The notes: generated by a model from the letters alone, not told the origin. DNA of 64,000 bases from Arthrobacter sp. MYb23 (GCF_002979775.1 NZ_PCPR01000001.1:434001-498000), one strand, 5' to 3'; positions 25,389-34,099 are shown, numbered from the stretch's first letter. Made by a program: numbers and translations.

Positions 25389-25897
25389 TGCAGCTAAACC
25401 AGTACATCACTGCGGTGCAGCAACAGCTGGAAACCGCCGCCGAAGCTGGTGGCCCGGAGGCCCGCGCACTGAGTGAACGCCTCACCGCCGCCGTCGAATC
25501 CACCATCCGATTGGTCCTCCTGGAGGCCCTCTCTGATGCCGCGAGCGAGATCACCCTGGAGCTCGCCCCCGGTTCCGTGGAGGTCAGGCTCCGGGGCCGA
25601 GACCCCGAATTCGTGGTCAACAATCCACCAAGCGGGGACTTCGAGGCAATGATCGAACAATCCATCCAAGACGCCCTTGCACCGGAAGACTTCGATGGCA
25701 CCAGCACCTCCCGCACCACACTCCGGCTTCCAGATCAGCTCAAGCAACAAGTTGAAGCGGCAGCCAACAGGGACGGACTGTCCGTGAACTCCTGGCTGGT
25801 CCGGGCGGTAGCCGAGGCGCTCCGCGGCGGCCACTCGCCCCAAAAAAGCTCACGCCGCGAGCCCGGCGAGCAGAACTTCACGGGCTGGGCGCGCTAA
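25388..25897 (+). CDS. HicB-like protein with C-terminal ribbon-helix-helix domain
   Basis: 169 residues. The C-terminal part TTLRLPDQLKQQVEAAANRDGLSVNSWLVRAVAEAL is a ribbon-helix-helix DNA-binding motif (beta strand TTLRLP, then two helices). The N-terminal 100 residues (ITLELAPGSVEVRLRGRDPEFVV) look like a HicB-type or DUF-type partner-binding domain. No HicA toxin is adjacent, so it is probably an autorepressor controlling itself and the following DUF4097 gene. The start at 25388 overlaps the operator; ATG 25358 would place the promoter inside the ORF. Confidence 0.72.
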   Translation: MQLNQYITAVQQQLETAAEAGGPEARALSERLTAAVESTIRLVLLEALSDAASEITLELAPGSVEVRLRGRDPEFVVNNPPSGDFEAMIEQSIQDALAPEDFDGTSTSRTTLRLPDQLKQQVEAAANRDGLSVNSWLVRAVAEALRGGHSPQKSSRREPGEQNFTGWAR

Positions 25898-26760
25898 TGG
25901 CGACCTTCCAGACCCCCCAGCCAATCGCCGTCGTGATTGACGTCTCCGTCCGCGGCGATATGTGGATCGTGGCCCGCGACCACCCCACCACCGAAGTGAC
26001 AGTCCAGCCCCGCAAAGCCAAGCGAAGCGTGGACGTCAGGATGGCTGAGCAGACCACCGTGGACTACTCGGACGGCCGCCTGCAGGTGAGGCTTCACCCA
26101 TCGTTCCGCCACAGCTGGTTCAGCGACGGCGGCGCGGTGGAGATCACCGTGGAGGTTCCCAGCGGCAGCAGCCTGGAGCTGAAGTCCGCCATGGGAGACC
26201 TCCGCTGCGAAGGCGAATTCGCCGCAGCCGACCTCAAGACCGACTTGGGCCACATCCGCGTCGATCACTGCGGCGAACTAAGGGCACACACGGACATGGG
26301 CGACATCACGGTGGAACGCGCCTCGGGCCGGTCCCGGATAAAGACCGGCTCAGGAAAAATCCGCATCAGTCACCTGGACGGGGTCGCCACCGTCAAGAAC
26401 GGCAACGGCAACACTTACATCGCCCACGCTTCCGGGGAACTGAGCGTCAGCGCAGCTAATGGCGACATCTCGCTGGAGCGCGCCGGCCTTTCCACCACCG
26501 TCAAAACATCCAGCGGTGATATCACCGTGGGTGACGTAGCCGCTGGCAGCCTCACGGTTCAAACGGCAGCAGGCACACTGGCAGTGGGGGTGCGCGAAGG
26601 CACTGCCGCGTGGCTTGATCTCAACACCAAATACGGACGGGTCCGCAATGCCCTCGAAGCCACCAGCGGACCGGGCGAGGGCACGGACAAGGTGGAGATT
26701 CGCGCCCGCAACGCCTACGGCGACATCGCGGTGACACGATCCCCCGTCAGCGCGCGGTAG
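25897..26760 (+). CDS. DUF4097 family beta-strand repeat protein
   Basis: 287 residues of repeated short beta strands: MGDLRCEGEFAAADLKTDLG, DMGDITVERASGRSRIKTGSG, NGDISLERAGLSTTVKTSSG, DITVGDVAAGSLTVQTAAG, YGDIAVTRSPV. The (M/N/S)GDI(T/S)(V/L) repeats are the DUF4097 adhesin-like beta-helix. No signal peptide, so cytosolic. ATG overlaps the stop of the RHH gene (TAATG), so both are translated together. Function unknown. Confidence 0.82.
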   Translation: MATFQTPQPIAVVIDVSVRGDMWIVARDHPTTEVTVQPRKAKRSVDVRMAEQTTVDYSDGRLQVRLHPSFRHSWFSDGGAVEITVEVPSGSSLELKSAMGDLRCEGEFAAADLKTDLGHIRVDHCGELRAHTDMGDITVERASGRSRIKTGSGKIRISHLDGVATVKNGNGNTYIAHASGELSVSAANGDISLERAGLSTTVKTSSGDITVGDVAAGSLTVQTAAGTLAVGVREGTAAWLDLNTKYGRVRNALEATSGPGEGTDKVEIRARNAYGDIAVTRSPVSAR

Positions 26761-27619
26761 CCGTGACGACGGCCCGCTTTCTGCGGGCCTTGGCCAGCCG
26801 TGTGCCGATCAGTCCCTGCCGCGGGCTGAACAAATACACGGCGCCGAACACCACACCTTGGGTGAGGACCACCATGGCTCCCGACGCCGTGTCCAGGTAG
26901 TAGCTCAGATAAATGCCTGCCACGGAGCACACCACCGAAATGACGGGCGCGATCACCAGCATCCGGGAGAACCGGTCCGTCAGCAGGTAGGCGGTGGCAC
27001 CCGGGATGATCAGCATGGCCACCACCAGCACCACGCCCACGGTCTGCAGGGCAACCACGGAGGTCAGCGCGAGAAGGCCCAGGAGCAGCGCGCCGAGCCT
27101 TTTGGGTGACAGGCCGATCGCGTGGGCGTGCGTGGGGTCAAAGGCGTAGAGCGTGAGGTCGCGGCGTTTGAGGATCAGGATCGCGAAGGCCACCACGCCC
27201 AGGACCACCACCTGAATGAGGTCCGGGATGCTGACGCCCAGCAGGTTACCGAAGATGATGTGGTTCAGGTCGGTTTGGCTCGGAGTCACGGAGATCAGCA
27301 CCAAGCCCAGCGCGAACAACGAGGTGAACACAATGCCGATCGCCGCGTCTTCCTTCACCCTGCTGGTATTGCGCACCACCCCTATCAACGTCACCGCGAT
27401 TAGGGCGAACACCAGCGCACCCAGGGCAAACGGCGCACCCACGATGTACGCGAGGACGACGCCGGGAAGCACCGCATGCGAGACGGCGTCGCCCATGAGG
27501 GACCAGCCGATGAGGACGAGCCAGCAGCTCAGGACAGCGCAGACCACGGCGGCGATGGCTGTGGTGGCTAGGGCACGGACCATGAAGTCGTAAGACAGTG
27601 GTTCCAGCAGGAATTCCAC
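26747..27619 (-). CDS. Metal ABC transporter permease (Mn/Zn/Fe type)
   Basis: 290 residues with about eight membrane helices of the ABC-3 family. Seen: LSCWLVLIGWSLMGDAVSHAVLPGVVLAYI near the N terminus, TDLNHIIFGNLLGVS, DPTHAHAIGLSP (the coupling region) and VGVVLVVAMLIIPGATAYLLTDRF. Forms the channel for the importer with the adjacent ATPase and lipoprotein. The 3' end overlaps the convergent DUF4097 gene by 14 nt. Last gene of a three-gene operon. Confidence 0.9.
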   Translation of the reverse strand: MEFLLEPLSYDFMVRALATTAIAAVVCAVLSCWLVLIGWSLMGDAVSHAVLPGVVLAYIVGAPFALGALVFALIAVTLIGVVRNTSRVKEDAAIGIVFTSLFALGLVLISVTPSQTDLNHIIFGNLLGVSIPDLIQVVVLGVVAFAILILKRRDLTLYAFDPTHAHAIGLSPKRLGALLLGLLALTSVVALQTVGVVLVVAMLIIPGATAYLLTDRFSRMLVIAPVISVVCSVAGIYLSYYLDTASGAMVVLTQGVVFGAVYLFSPRQGLIGTRLAKARRKRAVVTATAR

Positions 27620-27622
27620 GGT

Positions 27623-28357
27623 TCAGCCCCTGTTCATGACGTCGAGGCCGAAAGCCATGGCAAGGTTTTCCGGTTGGAGCACGGTGTCCGGGCTTCCATG
27701 CATCAGCACCTTGCGCATCAGCAGCACCGCTTCATCGCAGAGTTGGGGAAGCGCGTGAAGGTCATGGGTGGAGATGAGGATGGTGGCGCCGTTGTCCGCA
27801 AGCTCACGGAGGAGCCTGGTGATGGTGGCCTCGGACCTCTTGTCCACGCCCGCGAACGGCTCGTCCAGCAGCATCATGGTGGCGCCTTGCGCAATGCCCC
27901 GGGCCACGAAAGCCCGCTTTTTCTGCCCACCGGACAACTGCCCGATCTGCCGGTCGGCGTACTCGCTCAGCTCCACGCGTTCCAAAGCATGCTCGACGGC
28001 GTCCCGGTCCGCCTTGCGGGGACGGCGCGTGAATCCCAGGTGCCCGTAGCGGCCCATCATCACCACGTCCCGGACGGACAAGGGAAAAGCCCAATCAACG
28101 TCCTCGCTTTGGGGAACGTAGCCGATCCCCGCATCCTTGCGCATCTTCACCGGAGGCTCCCCATTGATGAGCACTCGCCCGGAATCCGGTTTGACCATGC
28201 CCATGATGACCTTGAAAAGGGTGGACTTGCCCGAGCCGTTCATGCCCACCAATCCACAGATCCTTGAAGGGTCCAAGATGAGGGACGCCTTGTCCAGGGC
28301 AAGGACCTCACCGTAATGAACCGTGACGTCCTCAACAGCGATCGCGGGTGTGCTCAT
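27623..28357 (-). CDS. Metal ABC transporter ATP-binding protein
   Basis: 244 residues. Walker A GMNGSGKST, Q-loop YVPQSEDVDWAFP, signature LSGGQKKRAFVARGIA, Walker B MMLLDEPFAGVD, and switch His in ISTHDLHAL. The QSEDVDWxFP stretch is typical of the MntA/ZnuC group of metal importers. ATGA overlap with the binding-protein gene, 3 nt before the permease gene. Confidence 0.92.
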   Translation of the reverse strand: MSTPAIAVEDVTVHYGEVLALDKASLILDPSRICGLVGMNGSGKSTLFKVIMGMVKPDSGRVLINGEPPVKMRKDAGIGYVPQSEDVDWAFPLSVRDVVMMGRYGHLGFTRRPRKADRDAVEHALERVELSEYADRQIGQLSGGQKKRAFVARGIAQGATMMLLDEPFAGVDKRSEATITRLLRELADNGATILISTHDLHALPQLCDEAVLLMRKVLMHGSPDTVLQPENLAMAFGLDVMNRG

Positions 28358-29298
28358 GACGTTCCTCCTGCCAGTGCCGTGGTGATGACCTTGGCGTCAT
28401 GGCGCATGAGGTCCAGGTACGTGGGAACGGGGCCGTCCGCTTCAGAGAGGGAATCGACATACAGCACTCCTCCGAACGTGGCATCAGTTGCACCCACCAC
28501 TTGTTGCATAGGAGCGTCTGACACTGTGGATTCACAGAACACCGCCGGAACCTGGTTCTCCTTGACGAACTCGATGGCCCGGGTGATCTGCTGTGGAGTG
28601 GCCTGTTGCTCCGCGTTCACAGCCCAGATGTAGACCTCCTTGAGGCCGGCATCGCGTGCCAGGTAGGAGAAGGCGCCTTCGCAGGTGACCAACGCCCTCT
28701 GCTTCTCCGACAACACGGAGAGCTTGGAGACCATCTCATCCTGCACGGTCTGGAGCTGGGAGTTGTAAGCCTTCGCATTGGCTTCGAACTCGGCCGCGTG
28801 GGACGGGTCCAGCTTGGCGAAAGCCTTGGCCATGTTGTTGGCGTAGATCTGGACGTTCTTGGGCGACATCCAGGCGTGCGGGTTCGGCTTGCCCTTGTAG
28901 GAGTCCTCGGCAATGGGCATGACGTCCACGCCATCGCTGACCACCGCGTGCGGCACATCGAGGTCTTCCACGAACTGGGCAAACCACGCCTCAAGATTCA
29001 GCCCGTTGTCCAGGATCAGGTCAGCTTGGGCGGCTTTTCTGATGTCACCCGGCGTTGGCTCGTAGCCGTGGATCTCGGCGCCGGCCTTGGTAATGGACTC
29101 CACGCGCAGTTTGTCGCCGGCAACGTTCTTGGCGACGTCTGCCAGCACGGTGAAAGTTGTGAGCACCACGGGCCTGTCATCATCTCCAGCTGAGGAATCA
29201 CCACCGCAGGCGGAGACTCCCAGGACAAGTGCGAAGGCGGTCAGGGCAGCAGCGAAACGGCGGACAACTTTGGCGCGCCGAAACGAAAAGTTAGGCAT
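28354..29298 (-). CDS. Metal ABC transporter substrate-binding lipoprotein (ZnuA/MntC family)
   Basis: 314 residues from ATG 29298. Signal peptide with lipobox LGVSACGG, so membrane-anchored. Cluster A-I metal-binding landmarks: TTFTVLADVAKNVAGDKL, IHGYEPTPGDI (His ligand), NPHAWMSPKNVQIYA (His ligand), TCEGAFSYLARDAGL and VFCESTVSDAPM. There is no long His-rich loop, which favours manganese or iron over zinc but does not prove it. The promoter is TTGCCG-N17-TACACT with the ATG 7 nt beyond, so the message is leaderless. First gene of the operon. Confidence 0.88.
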   Translation of the reverse strand: MPNFSFRRAKVVRRFAAALTAFALVLGVSACGGDSSAGDDDRPVVLTTFTVLADVAKNVAGDKLRVESITKAGAEIHGYEPTPGDIRKAAQADLILDNGLNLEAWFAQFVEDLDVPHAVVSDGVDVMPIAEDSYKGKPNPHAWMSPKNVQIYANNMAKAFAKLDPSHAAEFEANAKAYNSQLQTVQDEMVSKLSVLSEKQRALVTCEGAFSYLARDAGLKEVYIWAVNAEQQATPQQITRAIEFVKENQVPAVFCESTVSDAPMQQVVGATDATFGGVLYVDSLSEADGPVPTYLDLMRHDAKVITTALAGGTS

Positions 29299-29305
29299 AC
29301 CGAAA

Positions 29306-29334
29306 AGTGTAGCCAAGCAAGGGCCACCCGGCAA
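29306..29334 (-). promoter_or_regulatory. Promoter of the metal importer operon
   Basis: Reverse strand TTGCCG (29329-29334), 17-bp spacer, TACACT (29306-29311), start codon 7 nt further on. Confidence 0.6.
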
Positions 29335-29337
29335 AGA

Positions 29338-29343
29338 TAGGCT
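29338..29343 (+). promoter_or_regulatory. -10 box of leaderless CPBP transcript
   Basis: TAGGCT exactly 6 nt before ATG 29350; divergent from the metal importer promoter about 30 bp away. Confidence 0.45.
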
Positions 29344-29349
29344 GGTCAT

Positions 29350-30078
29350 ATGGGCACTCTTTCCACCAAGGCACCTTTGTACAGATTCACTGCCTTGGAC
29401 GGCCTTGCCATTGCCGTATATGTGGGCTTCACCGCGTACTTCCTCCTGGCCGGTGAGACGCTCAACAGCCTGATGCTGCAGCTTTTCGACAACCCGGCCA
29501 CAGCGTCCTATGCCGTCAACGCGATCTTCTATGCCGGCGTCGGAATATTTGCTGTGGCGTCCGCCTGGCGTGTGGCCGGCCGCGATCTCAAGATTCTGGG
29601 GACCCGGCCCTGGTTCACGCTGGGCATGGTTCCGCTTGCCATCGTGGTGATGCTGATTCTTACGGCCCTTCTGGTGGCAGCCTTCGGGAGCGTCCAAAGC
29701 TCTGAGAACCAACTGGGCATCCAAGGCATGCTGCAACAAGTGCCCGCGTGGTTGATGGTGCCGCTGCTGGTGATCCTGGGTCCGTTCGTGGAGGAGTACC
29801 TATTCCGGCACCTCCTGATCGGCAAGTTGTCTCAGCACCTGAACATCTGGATCTGCTGCGTGATTTCCGTGGTGGTGTTCGCGTCAATTCATGTGGTGGG
29901 CCGCGAAGGACTCGCTCTGCCTGCGTTGGCCCCGTACCTGGGGATGGCCGTGGTGCTGGTGGCGGTTTACGTGTGGACCGGCAAGAACCTGATGTTCTCC
30001 TACTTTGTCCACGCCACCAAGAACCTCATGGCCGTTGTCCTCATCTACGCTGTCCCGCCCGAACTCCTACCCAACTAG
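29350..30078 (+). CDS. CPBP family intramembrane metalloprotease
   Basis: 242 residues with about seven hydrophobic helices. CPBP/CAAX motifs: motif 1 FVEEYLFRHLLIGKL with the paired Glu, motif 2 FASIHVVGREG, and motif 3 FSYFVHATKNLMAVVL. These proteases cleave within or near the membrane; the substrate is unknown. No Shine-Dalgarno, and TAGGCT 6 nt upstream. Followed by a 48-bp palindromic element. Confidence 0.86.
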   Translation: MGTLSTKAPLYRFTALDGLAIAVYVGFTAYFLLAGETLNSLMLQLFDNPATASYAVNAIFYAGVGIFAVASAWRVAGRDLKILGTRPWFTLGMVPLAIVVMLILTALLVAAFGSVQSSENQLGIQGMLQQVPAWLMVPLLVILGPFVEEYLFRHLLIGKLSQHLNIWICCVISVVVFASIHVVGREGLALPALAPYLGMAVVLVAVYVWTGKNLMFSYFVHATKNLMAVVLIYAVPPELLPN

Positions 30079-30126
30079 GTCGCAGCAGAGCGCGTTTTGA
30101 GCGCTCAAAACGCGCTTAAATGCGAC
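30079..30126. repeat. Perfect 28-bp palindrome with outer arms
   Basis: AGCGCGTTTTGAGC (30089-30102) is followed with no gap by its reverse complement GCTCAAAACGCGCT (30103-30116). Outer arms GTCGCA (30079-30084) and TGCGAC (30121-30126) extend the symmetry. It starts right after the CPBP stop codon; may act as terminator or protein-binding site. Confidence 0.7.
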
Positions 30127-30189
30127 TCAGTTGGGGAACGCGGACGGAAGCTGACCGCAACGCCCTACCCAGCCACCCGCCGTCGGGAA

Positions 30190-30195
30190 TAGCTT
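30190..30195 (+). promoter_or_regulatory. -10 box of leaderless VOC transcript
   Basis: TAGCTT exactly 6 nt before ATG 30202. Confidence 0.4.
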
Positions 30196-30201
30196 GAGGG
30201 C

Positions 30202-30639
30202 ATGACACTGAACATCCAGGTAGTAGTCGATTGCCAAAAGCCGCACGAACTCGCTGATTGGTGGGCGGAAACCCTCGAATGGACGGTGGAGTCCCAAGAC
30301 GAGGCGTTCATCCGGTCCATGATCGAGCAAGGTTATGCCACCGAGGACCAGACCATCACCCACAACGGCAAGCTGGTGTGGGCAGAGGGCTGCGCCATTG
30401 TGCCCGCCGAGGATGCAGACCCCAAGACCGGCCGGCGGATCCTGTTCCAAACCGATCCCAACGAAAAGTCCGTGAAAAACCGGGTGCACTGGGACGTCCG
30501 GCTGGACGGCCGGGACAAGGATGACGTGCGGAAACAGCTGGAAGCACGCGGTGCCAAACACCTGTGGACCGCCAACCAGGGACCCCACGAATGGCACACC
30601 ATGGCCGACCCCGAGGGCAACGAGTTCTGCATCAGCTAA
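30202..30639 (+). CDS. VOC (glyoxalase/bleomycin resistance) superfamily protein
   Basis: 145 residues. Typical opening IQVVVDCQKPHELADWWAETLEWTVE, then RILFQTDPNEKSVKNRVHWDVRLDGRD and a final WHTMADPEGNEFCIS, the beta-alpha-beta pairs of a VOC dimer. The His and Glu of the metal site (NRVHWDV, NEF) appear conserved. Substrate unknown. Ends 21 nt before menB, but menB has its own leaderless promoter in that gap. Confidence 0.82.
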   Translation: MTLNIQVVVDCQKPHELADWWAETLEWTVESQDEAFIRSMIEQGYATEDQTITHNGKLVWAEGCAIVPAEDADPKTGRRILFQTDPNEKSVKNRVHWDVRLDGRDKDDVRKQLEARGAKHLWTANQGPHEWHTMADPEGNEFCIS

Positions 30640-30648
30640 GGCCATTAC

Positions 30649-30654
30649 TAGACT
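30649..30654 (+). promoter_or_regulatory. -10 box of leaderless menB transcript
   Basis: TAGACT exactly 6 nt before GTG 30661. Confidence 0.5.
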
Positions 30655-30660
30655 CGGTGT

Positions 30661-31611
30661 GTGAACAACCAACTCCCTGCCAAGGTTTCCGACGTCTTTG
30701 ACCCCTCACGCTGGCGCGCAGTTTCCGGCTTCGACGACTTCAAGGACATGACCTACCACCGGCAGGTTGAACGTTCAACGGACGGCACAGTCAAGGACCT
30801 CCCCACGGTCCGCATCGCCTTCAACCGCCCCGAGGTGCGCAACGCCTTCCGCCCGGGCACCGTGGACGAGCTCTACCGCGCCATGGACCACGCCCGCATG
30901 ACACCGGACGTCGCCACGGTCCTGCTCACGGGTAACGGGCCTTCGGAGAAAGACGGGGGGCACTCATTCTGCTCCGGCGGAGACCAGCGGATCCGTGGCC
31001 GTGACGGCTACCGCTATGCAGAAGGGGACACCCAAGAAACGATCGATCCCGCCCGCGCAGGCCGCCTCCACATCCTGGAAGTCCAGCGGCTCATGCGGAC
31101 CATGCCCAAGGTGGTCATCGCCGTCGTCAATGGCTGGGCGGCCGGTGGCGGCCACTCGCTGCACGTGGTCAGCGACCTCACCATCGCCTCACGCGAGCAC
31201 GGCAAGTTCAAGCAGACTGACGCCACGGTGGGAAGTTTCGACGCCGGATACGGCTCTGCGCTGCTGGCCCGCCAAATCGGCCAGAAAGCCGCCCGGGAGA
31301 TCTTCTTCCTGGCACGCGAATACTCTGCGGACGACATGGTCCGGATGGGCGCAGTCAACGAAGCCGTGGACCACCACCGCCTCGAGGAAGTCGCTTTGGA
31401 GTACGCCGCGGACATCGCCCGCCAGTCCCCGCAGGCCATCCGGATGCTCAAGTTCGCTTTCAACCTGGCCGACGACGGCCTCGCCGGGCAGCAGGTCTTC
31501 GCCGGCGAAGCCACCCGCCTGGCGTACATGACGGACGAGGCCGTGGAGGGCAAAGAAGCGTTCCTCCAGAAACGCGACCCCGACTGGTCCAACTTCCCGT
31601 ACTACTTCTAG
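30661..31611 (+). CDS. menB: 1,4-dihydroxy-2-naphthoyl-CoA synthase
   Basis: 316 residues, GTG start. Crotonase fold with MenB-specific features: FNRPEVRNAFRPGTVDELYRA, SFCSGGDQRIRGRDGY, VNGWAAGGGHSLHVVSDLTIAS, QTDATVGSFDAGYGSALLAR and a C terminus ending EAFLQKRDPDWSNFPYYF. It closes the second ring of menaquinone from o-succinylbenzoyl-CoA. First of menB-menE-menA; 7 nt before menE. Confidence 0.95.
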   Translation: MNNQLPAKVSDVFDPSRWRAVSGFDDFKDMTYHRQVERSTDGTVKDLPTVRIAFNRPEVRNAFRPGTVDELYRAMDHARMTPDVATVLLTGNGPSEKDGGHSFCSGGDQRIRGRDGYRYAEGDTQETIDPARAGRLHILEVQRLMRTMPKVVIAVVNGWAAGGGHSLHVVSDLTIASREHGKFKQTDATVGSFDAGYGSALLARQIGQKAAREIFFLAREYSADDMVRMGAVNEAVDHHRLEEVALEYAADIARQSPQAIRMLKFAFNLADDGLAGQQVFAGEATRLAYMTDEAVEGKEAFLQKRDPDWSNFPYYF

Positions 31612-31618
31612 GACCACT

Positions 31619-32758
31619 GTGAACATCGATCCCGTCTTGAAAGCCCTGATGGCCGCCCTCCACGGCGAGGGCCCCGCCGTCGAAATCGTCCTGGACGAAC
31701 ACGGGGAGCCGCAGGCACTTCCGGTGGAGACCGGCGTCGAGGAAGCAGCCGTGGTGGTCCGCACCTCCGGTTCCACAGGTACGCCCAAGGCAACCATCCT
31801 CACCGTTGAAGCCCTCGCGGCCTCCTCGATGTCTACTGCCGTGGCTTTGCGCGGCGAAGGCCAGTGGCTGCTGGCGCTCCCGCTGCAGTATGTGGCCGGC
31901 GTGCAGGTCCTGGTCCGCTCGCTCTATGCGGGCACCCGCCCTTGGGTGATGGACCAGTCGAACGGCTTCACGCCTGAGGCCTTCACTGCCGCGGCCGAGG
32001 AACTCACGGACAAGATCCGCTTCACCTCCCTGGTGCCCACCCAACTGCAGCGGCTGTTGGACTCCCCCGCACCGGAAACCCTTGCCGTGCTGCGCCGCTT
32101 TGACGCGATCCTGCTGGGCGGCGCTCCCGCTTCTGCCGACCTCCTTGCGACCGCCCATGCAGAAGGCCTCAAGATGGTGACCACCTACGGCTCAGCCGAG
32201 ACCTGCGGTGGGTGCGTTTACGACGGCGAGCCCCTGGACGGCGTCGAGGTCCGCATTGGCGAGGGTGAGCTTGAAGGCCGCATCCTGTTGGGCGGGGACA
32301 CCGTGGCCGCGGGCTATCTTGACGCTGCCCGCGCTTCCAAGGCTGCGTTTTTCGAGGAGGACGGCGTGCGTTGGTACGTCACCGGCGATCTTGGGGAACT
32401 GTCCGACGACGGCAAACTCACCGTGCTGGGCCGCGCTGACGACGTGATCATCACCGGCGGCGTCAAAGCCTCCGCCGCGTACATCCAAAGCAAGCTGGAA
32501 GAGCTCGACGGCGTCACGGCGGCTTTCGTGACCGGCGTAACGTCGCGCGAATGGGGCCAGGCCGTGGCGGCCTACGTTGCCGTGACTGATCCTTCGCCCG
32601 AGGGAGTGAAGGGATTCACCGCCCGCCGCGAGGAAGCACTGGGGGTCCTGGCGCCCAAGACAGTCCTGGCCGACAAGGAATTGCCGATGCTTCCGAACGG
32701 AAAACCGGACCGCATGGCCATGATTGACCTGCTTTCCAATCTGCATCAGGGACAATAG
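31619..32758 (+). CDS. menE: o-Succinylbenzoate-CoA ligase
   Basis: 379 residues, short for an adenylate-forming enzyme but usual for actinobacterial MenE. Motifs: VVRTSGSTGTPKATILT, LVPTQLQRLLDS, TTYGSAETCGGCVYDG, YVTGDLGELSDDGKLTVLGRADDVIITGGVKASA and LPMLPNGKPDRMAM with the catalytic Lys. It makes the substrate for MenB. GTG start at 31619 with AGGA upstream. Confidence 0.93.
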   Translation: MNIDPVLKALMAALHGEGPAVEIVLDEHGEPQALPVETGVEEAAVVVRTSGSTGTPKATILTVEALAASSMSTAVALRGEGQWLLALPLQYVAGVQVLVRSLYAGTRPWVMDQSNGFTPEAFTAAAEELTDKIRFTSLVPTQLQRLLDSPAPETLAVLRRFDAILLGGAPASADLLATAHAEGLKMVTTYGSAETCGGCVYDGEPLDGVEVRIGEGELEGRILLGGDTVAAGYLDAARASKAAFFEEDGVRWYVTGDLGELSDDGKLTVLGRADDVIITGGVKASAAYIQSKLEELDGVTAAFVTGVTSREWGQAVAAYVAVTDPSPEGVKGFTARREEALGVLAPKTVLADKELPMLPNGKPDRMAMIDLLSNLHQGQ

Positions 32759-32818
32759 ACACGTTCTTCCTCCCGAGCCTGACTCAAGATCAACCGCGAA
32801 ATACACGAGGTACTACAC

Positions 32819-33700
32819 GTGGCGACAGCTGCACAATGGATTCAAGGAGCCCGGCTCCGCACACTGCCCGCGGCGATCGCGCCGGTCCTCATCGGTTCGG
32901 CAGCGGCGTACGAGCTCCAGGCTTTCCGGCTGCCGAACGCGATCCTGGCAGCACTCGTGGCGCTCCTGCTTCAAATCGGCGTTAACTACGCCAACGACTA
33001 CTCCGATGGCATCCGCGGCACTGATGAGGACCGTGTAGGTCCCCTTCGCTTGGTTGGTTCAGGCGCGGCGAAACCGGAGCAGGTGAAATGGGCGGCGTTC
33101 GCGCTGTTCGGGGCCGCCATGATTTGCGGTCTGATCCTGGTGATCATTACCCAGACGTGGTGGCTGATCCTGGTGGGCATCGGGTGCGTCCTGGCAGCTT
33201 GGGGTTACACCGGCGGCAAGAACCCCTACGGGTATATGGGCTTGGGCGACGTGTTTGTCTTCGTGTTTTTCGGACTCGTGGCCACGCTCGGAACCACCTA
33301 TACGCAGGCCGGGCAGGTCAGCCTCGCCGCGGTCATTGGTGCAATCGGAACCGGGCTCATCGCCTGCGCCTTGCTGATGGCCAACAACGTCAGGGATATC
33401 CCCACGGATACGGCCGCCGGAAAGCGGACCCTTGCAGTGCGGCTCGGAGACCGGCATGCCCGGGAAAGCTACGTGCTGATGCTGGCCGTTGCCATTCTGC
33501 TGGTCATCGTCCTGGCACCCACCAAGCCGTGGATGCTGATTGTCCTGCTGCTGATTCCGGCCTGCCTCATGCCGGCCTGGCTCATGGTCAACGGCAAAAA
33601 GCGCAAGAGCCTCATCCCGGTACTCAAGCAAACCGGGCTGATCAACCTCGGTTACAGCCTGCTGTTCTCGCTGGGGCTGATCCTGAGCCGCGGCTTCTAG
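32819..33700 (+). CDS. menA: 1,4-dihydroxy-2-naphthoate polyprenyltransferase
   Basis: 293 residues with about nine membrane helices. UbiA-family Asp motifs NYANDYSDGIRGTDED and NNVRDIPTDTAAGKRTLAVRLGD, plus LRTLPAAIAPVLIGSAAA at the N terminus. It attaches the polyprenyl tail, giving demethylmenaquinone. GTG start with GAGG about 9 nt upstream. Ends at a very strong terminator. Confidence 0.95.
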   Translation: MATAAQWIQGARLRTLPAAIAPVLIGSAAAYELQAFRLPNAILAALVALLLQIGVNYANDYSDGIRGTDEDRVGPLRLVGSGAAKPEQVKWAAFALFGAAMICGLILVIITQTWWLILVGIGCVLAAWGYTGGKNPYGYMGLGDVFVFVFFGLVATLGTTYTQAGQVSLAAVIGAIGTGLIACALLMANNVRDIPTDTAAGKRTLAVRLGDRHARESYVLMLAVAILLVIVLAPTKPWMLIVLLLIPACLMPAWLMVNGKKRKSLIPVLKQTGLINLGYSLLFSLGLILSRGF

Positions 33701-33714
33701 GCCCTTTATACGAG

Positions 33715-33771
33715 TTTTTGTACAGCTAACGCCCCTAAGAAGCTTTCTTAGGGGCGTTAGCTGTACAAAAA
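33715..33771. terminator. Bidirectional terminator between menA and DUF4229
   Basis: A 27-bp perfect stem (TTTTTGTACAGCTAACGCCC...) with a 3-nt GCT loop; the outermost T/A runs provide U tracts in both directions. Confidence 0.95.
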
Positions 33772-33787
33772 ACTTGTGCCGGAGAAT

Positions 33788-34099
33788 CTAGACGGTGCCG
33801 GGGCGTTTGTCGTTATTAACTGCGATGTCCGGGTTTTTCTCTACCAACCCGTCCTCGGCGGCCGCGTCTTCAACCTCACCCGCAGTGCGAATCGGCTTGG
33901 CCCGGCCAGAGAAACGTTCACGCATGGCCGCAGTGGCGGCGTCGCGCTGCTTCTGGAAGAAAAGGTAGCTGATGGCGAAGGCGATCAGGCCGGCGAAGAC
34001 CACAGCCAGGACCCATCCAACCCCCAAATAGGCGAACAGCACGAACAACGGCACGAACAGCACCAGACGGATGAGGGAATACTTCACGAAAGCCACCAT
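33788..34099 (-). CDS. DUF4229 family membrane protein
   Basis: 103 residues: two membrane helices (LIRLVLFVPLFVLFAYLGVGW and LAVVFAGLIAFAISYLFFQ) followed by a charged tail (KQRDAATAAMRERFSGRAKP...). Matches DUF4229, a small actinobacterial family commonly next to menA. Function unknown. Confidence 0.82.
   Translation of the reverse strand: MVAFVKYSLIRLVLFVPLFVLFAYLGVGWVLAVVFAGLIAFAISYLFFQKQRDAATAAMRERFSGRAKPIRTAGEVEDAAAEDGLVEKNPDIAVNNDKRPGTV

Noticed and set aside
25388..26760. HicAB toxin-antitoxin pair
   Set aside because: The downstream partner is a DUF4097 beta-repeat protein, not a HicA toxin.
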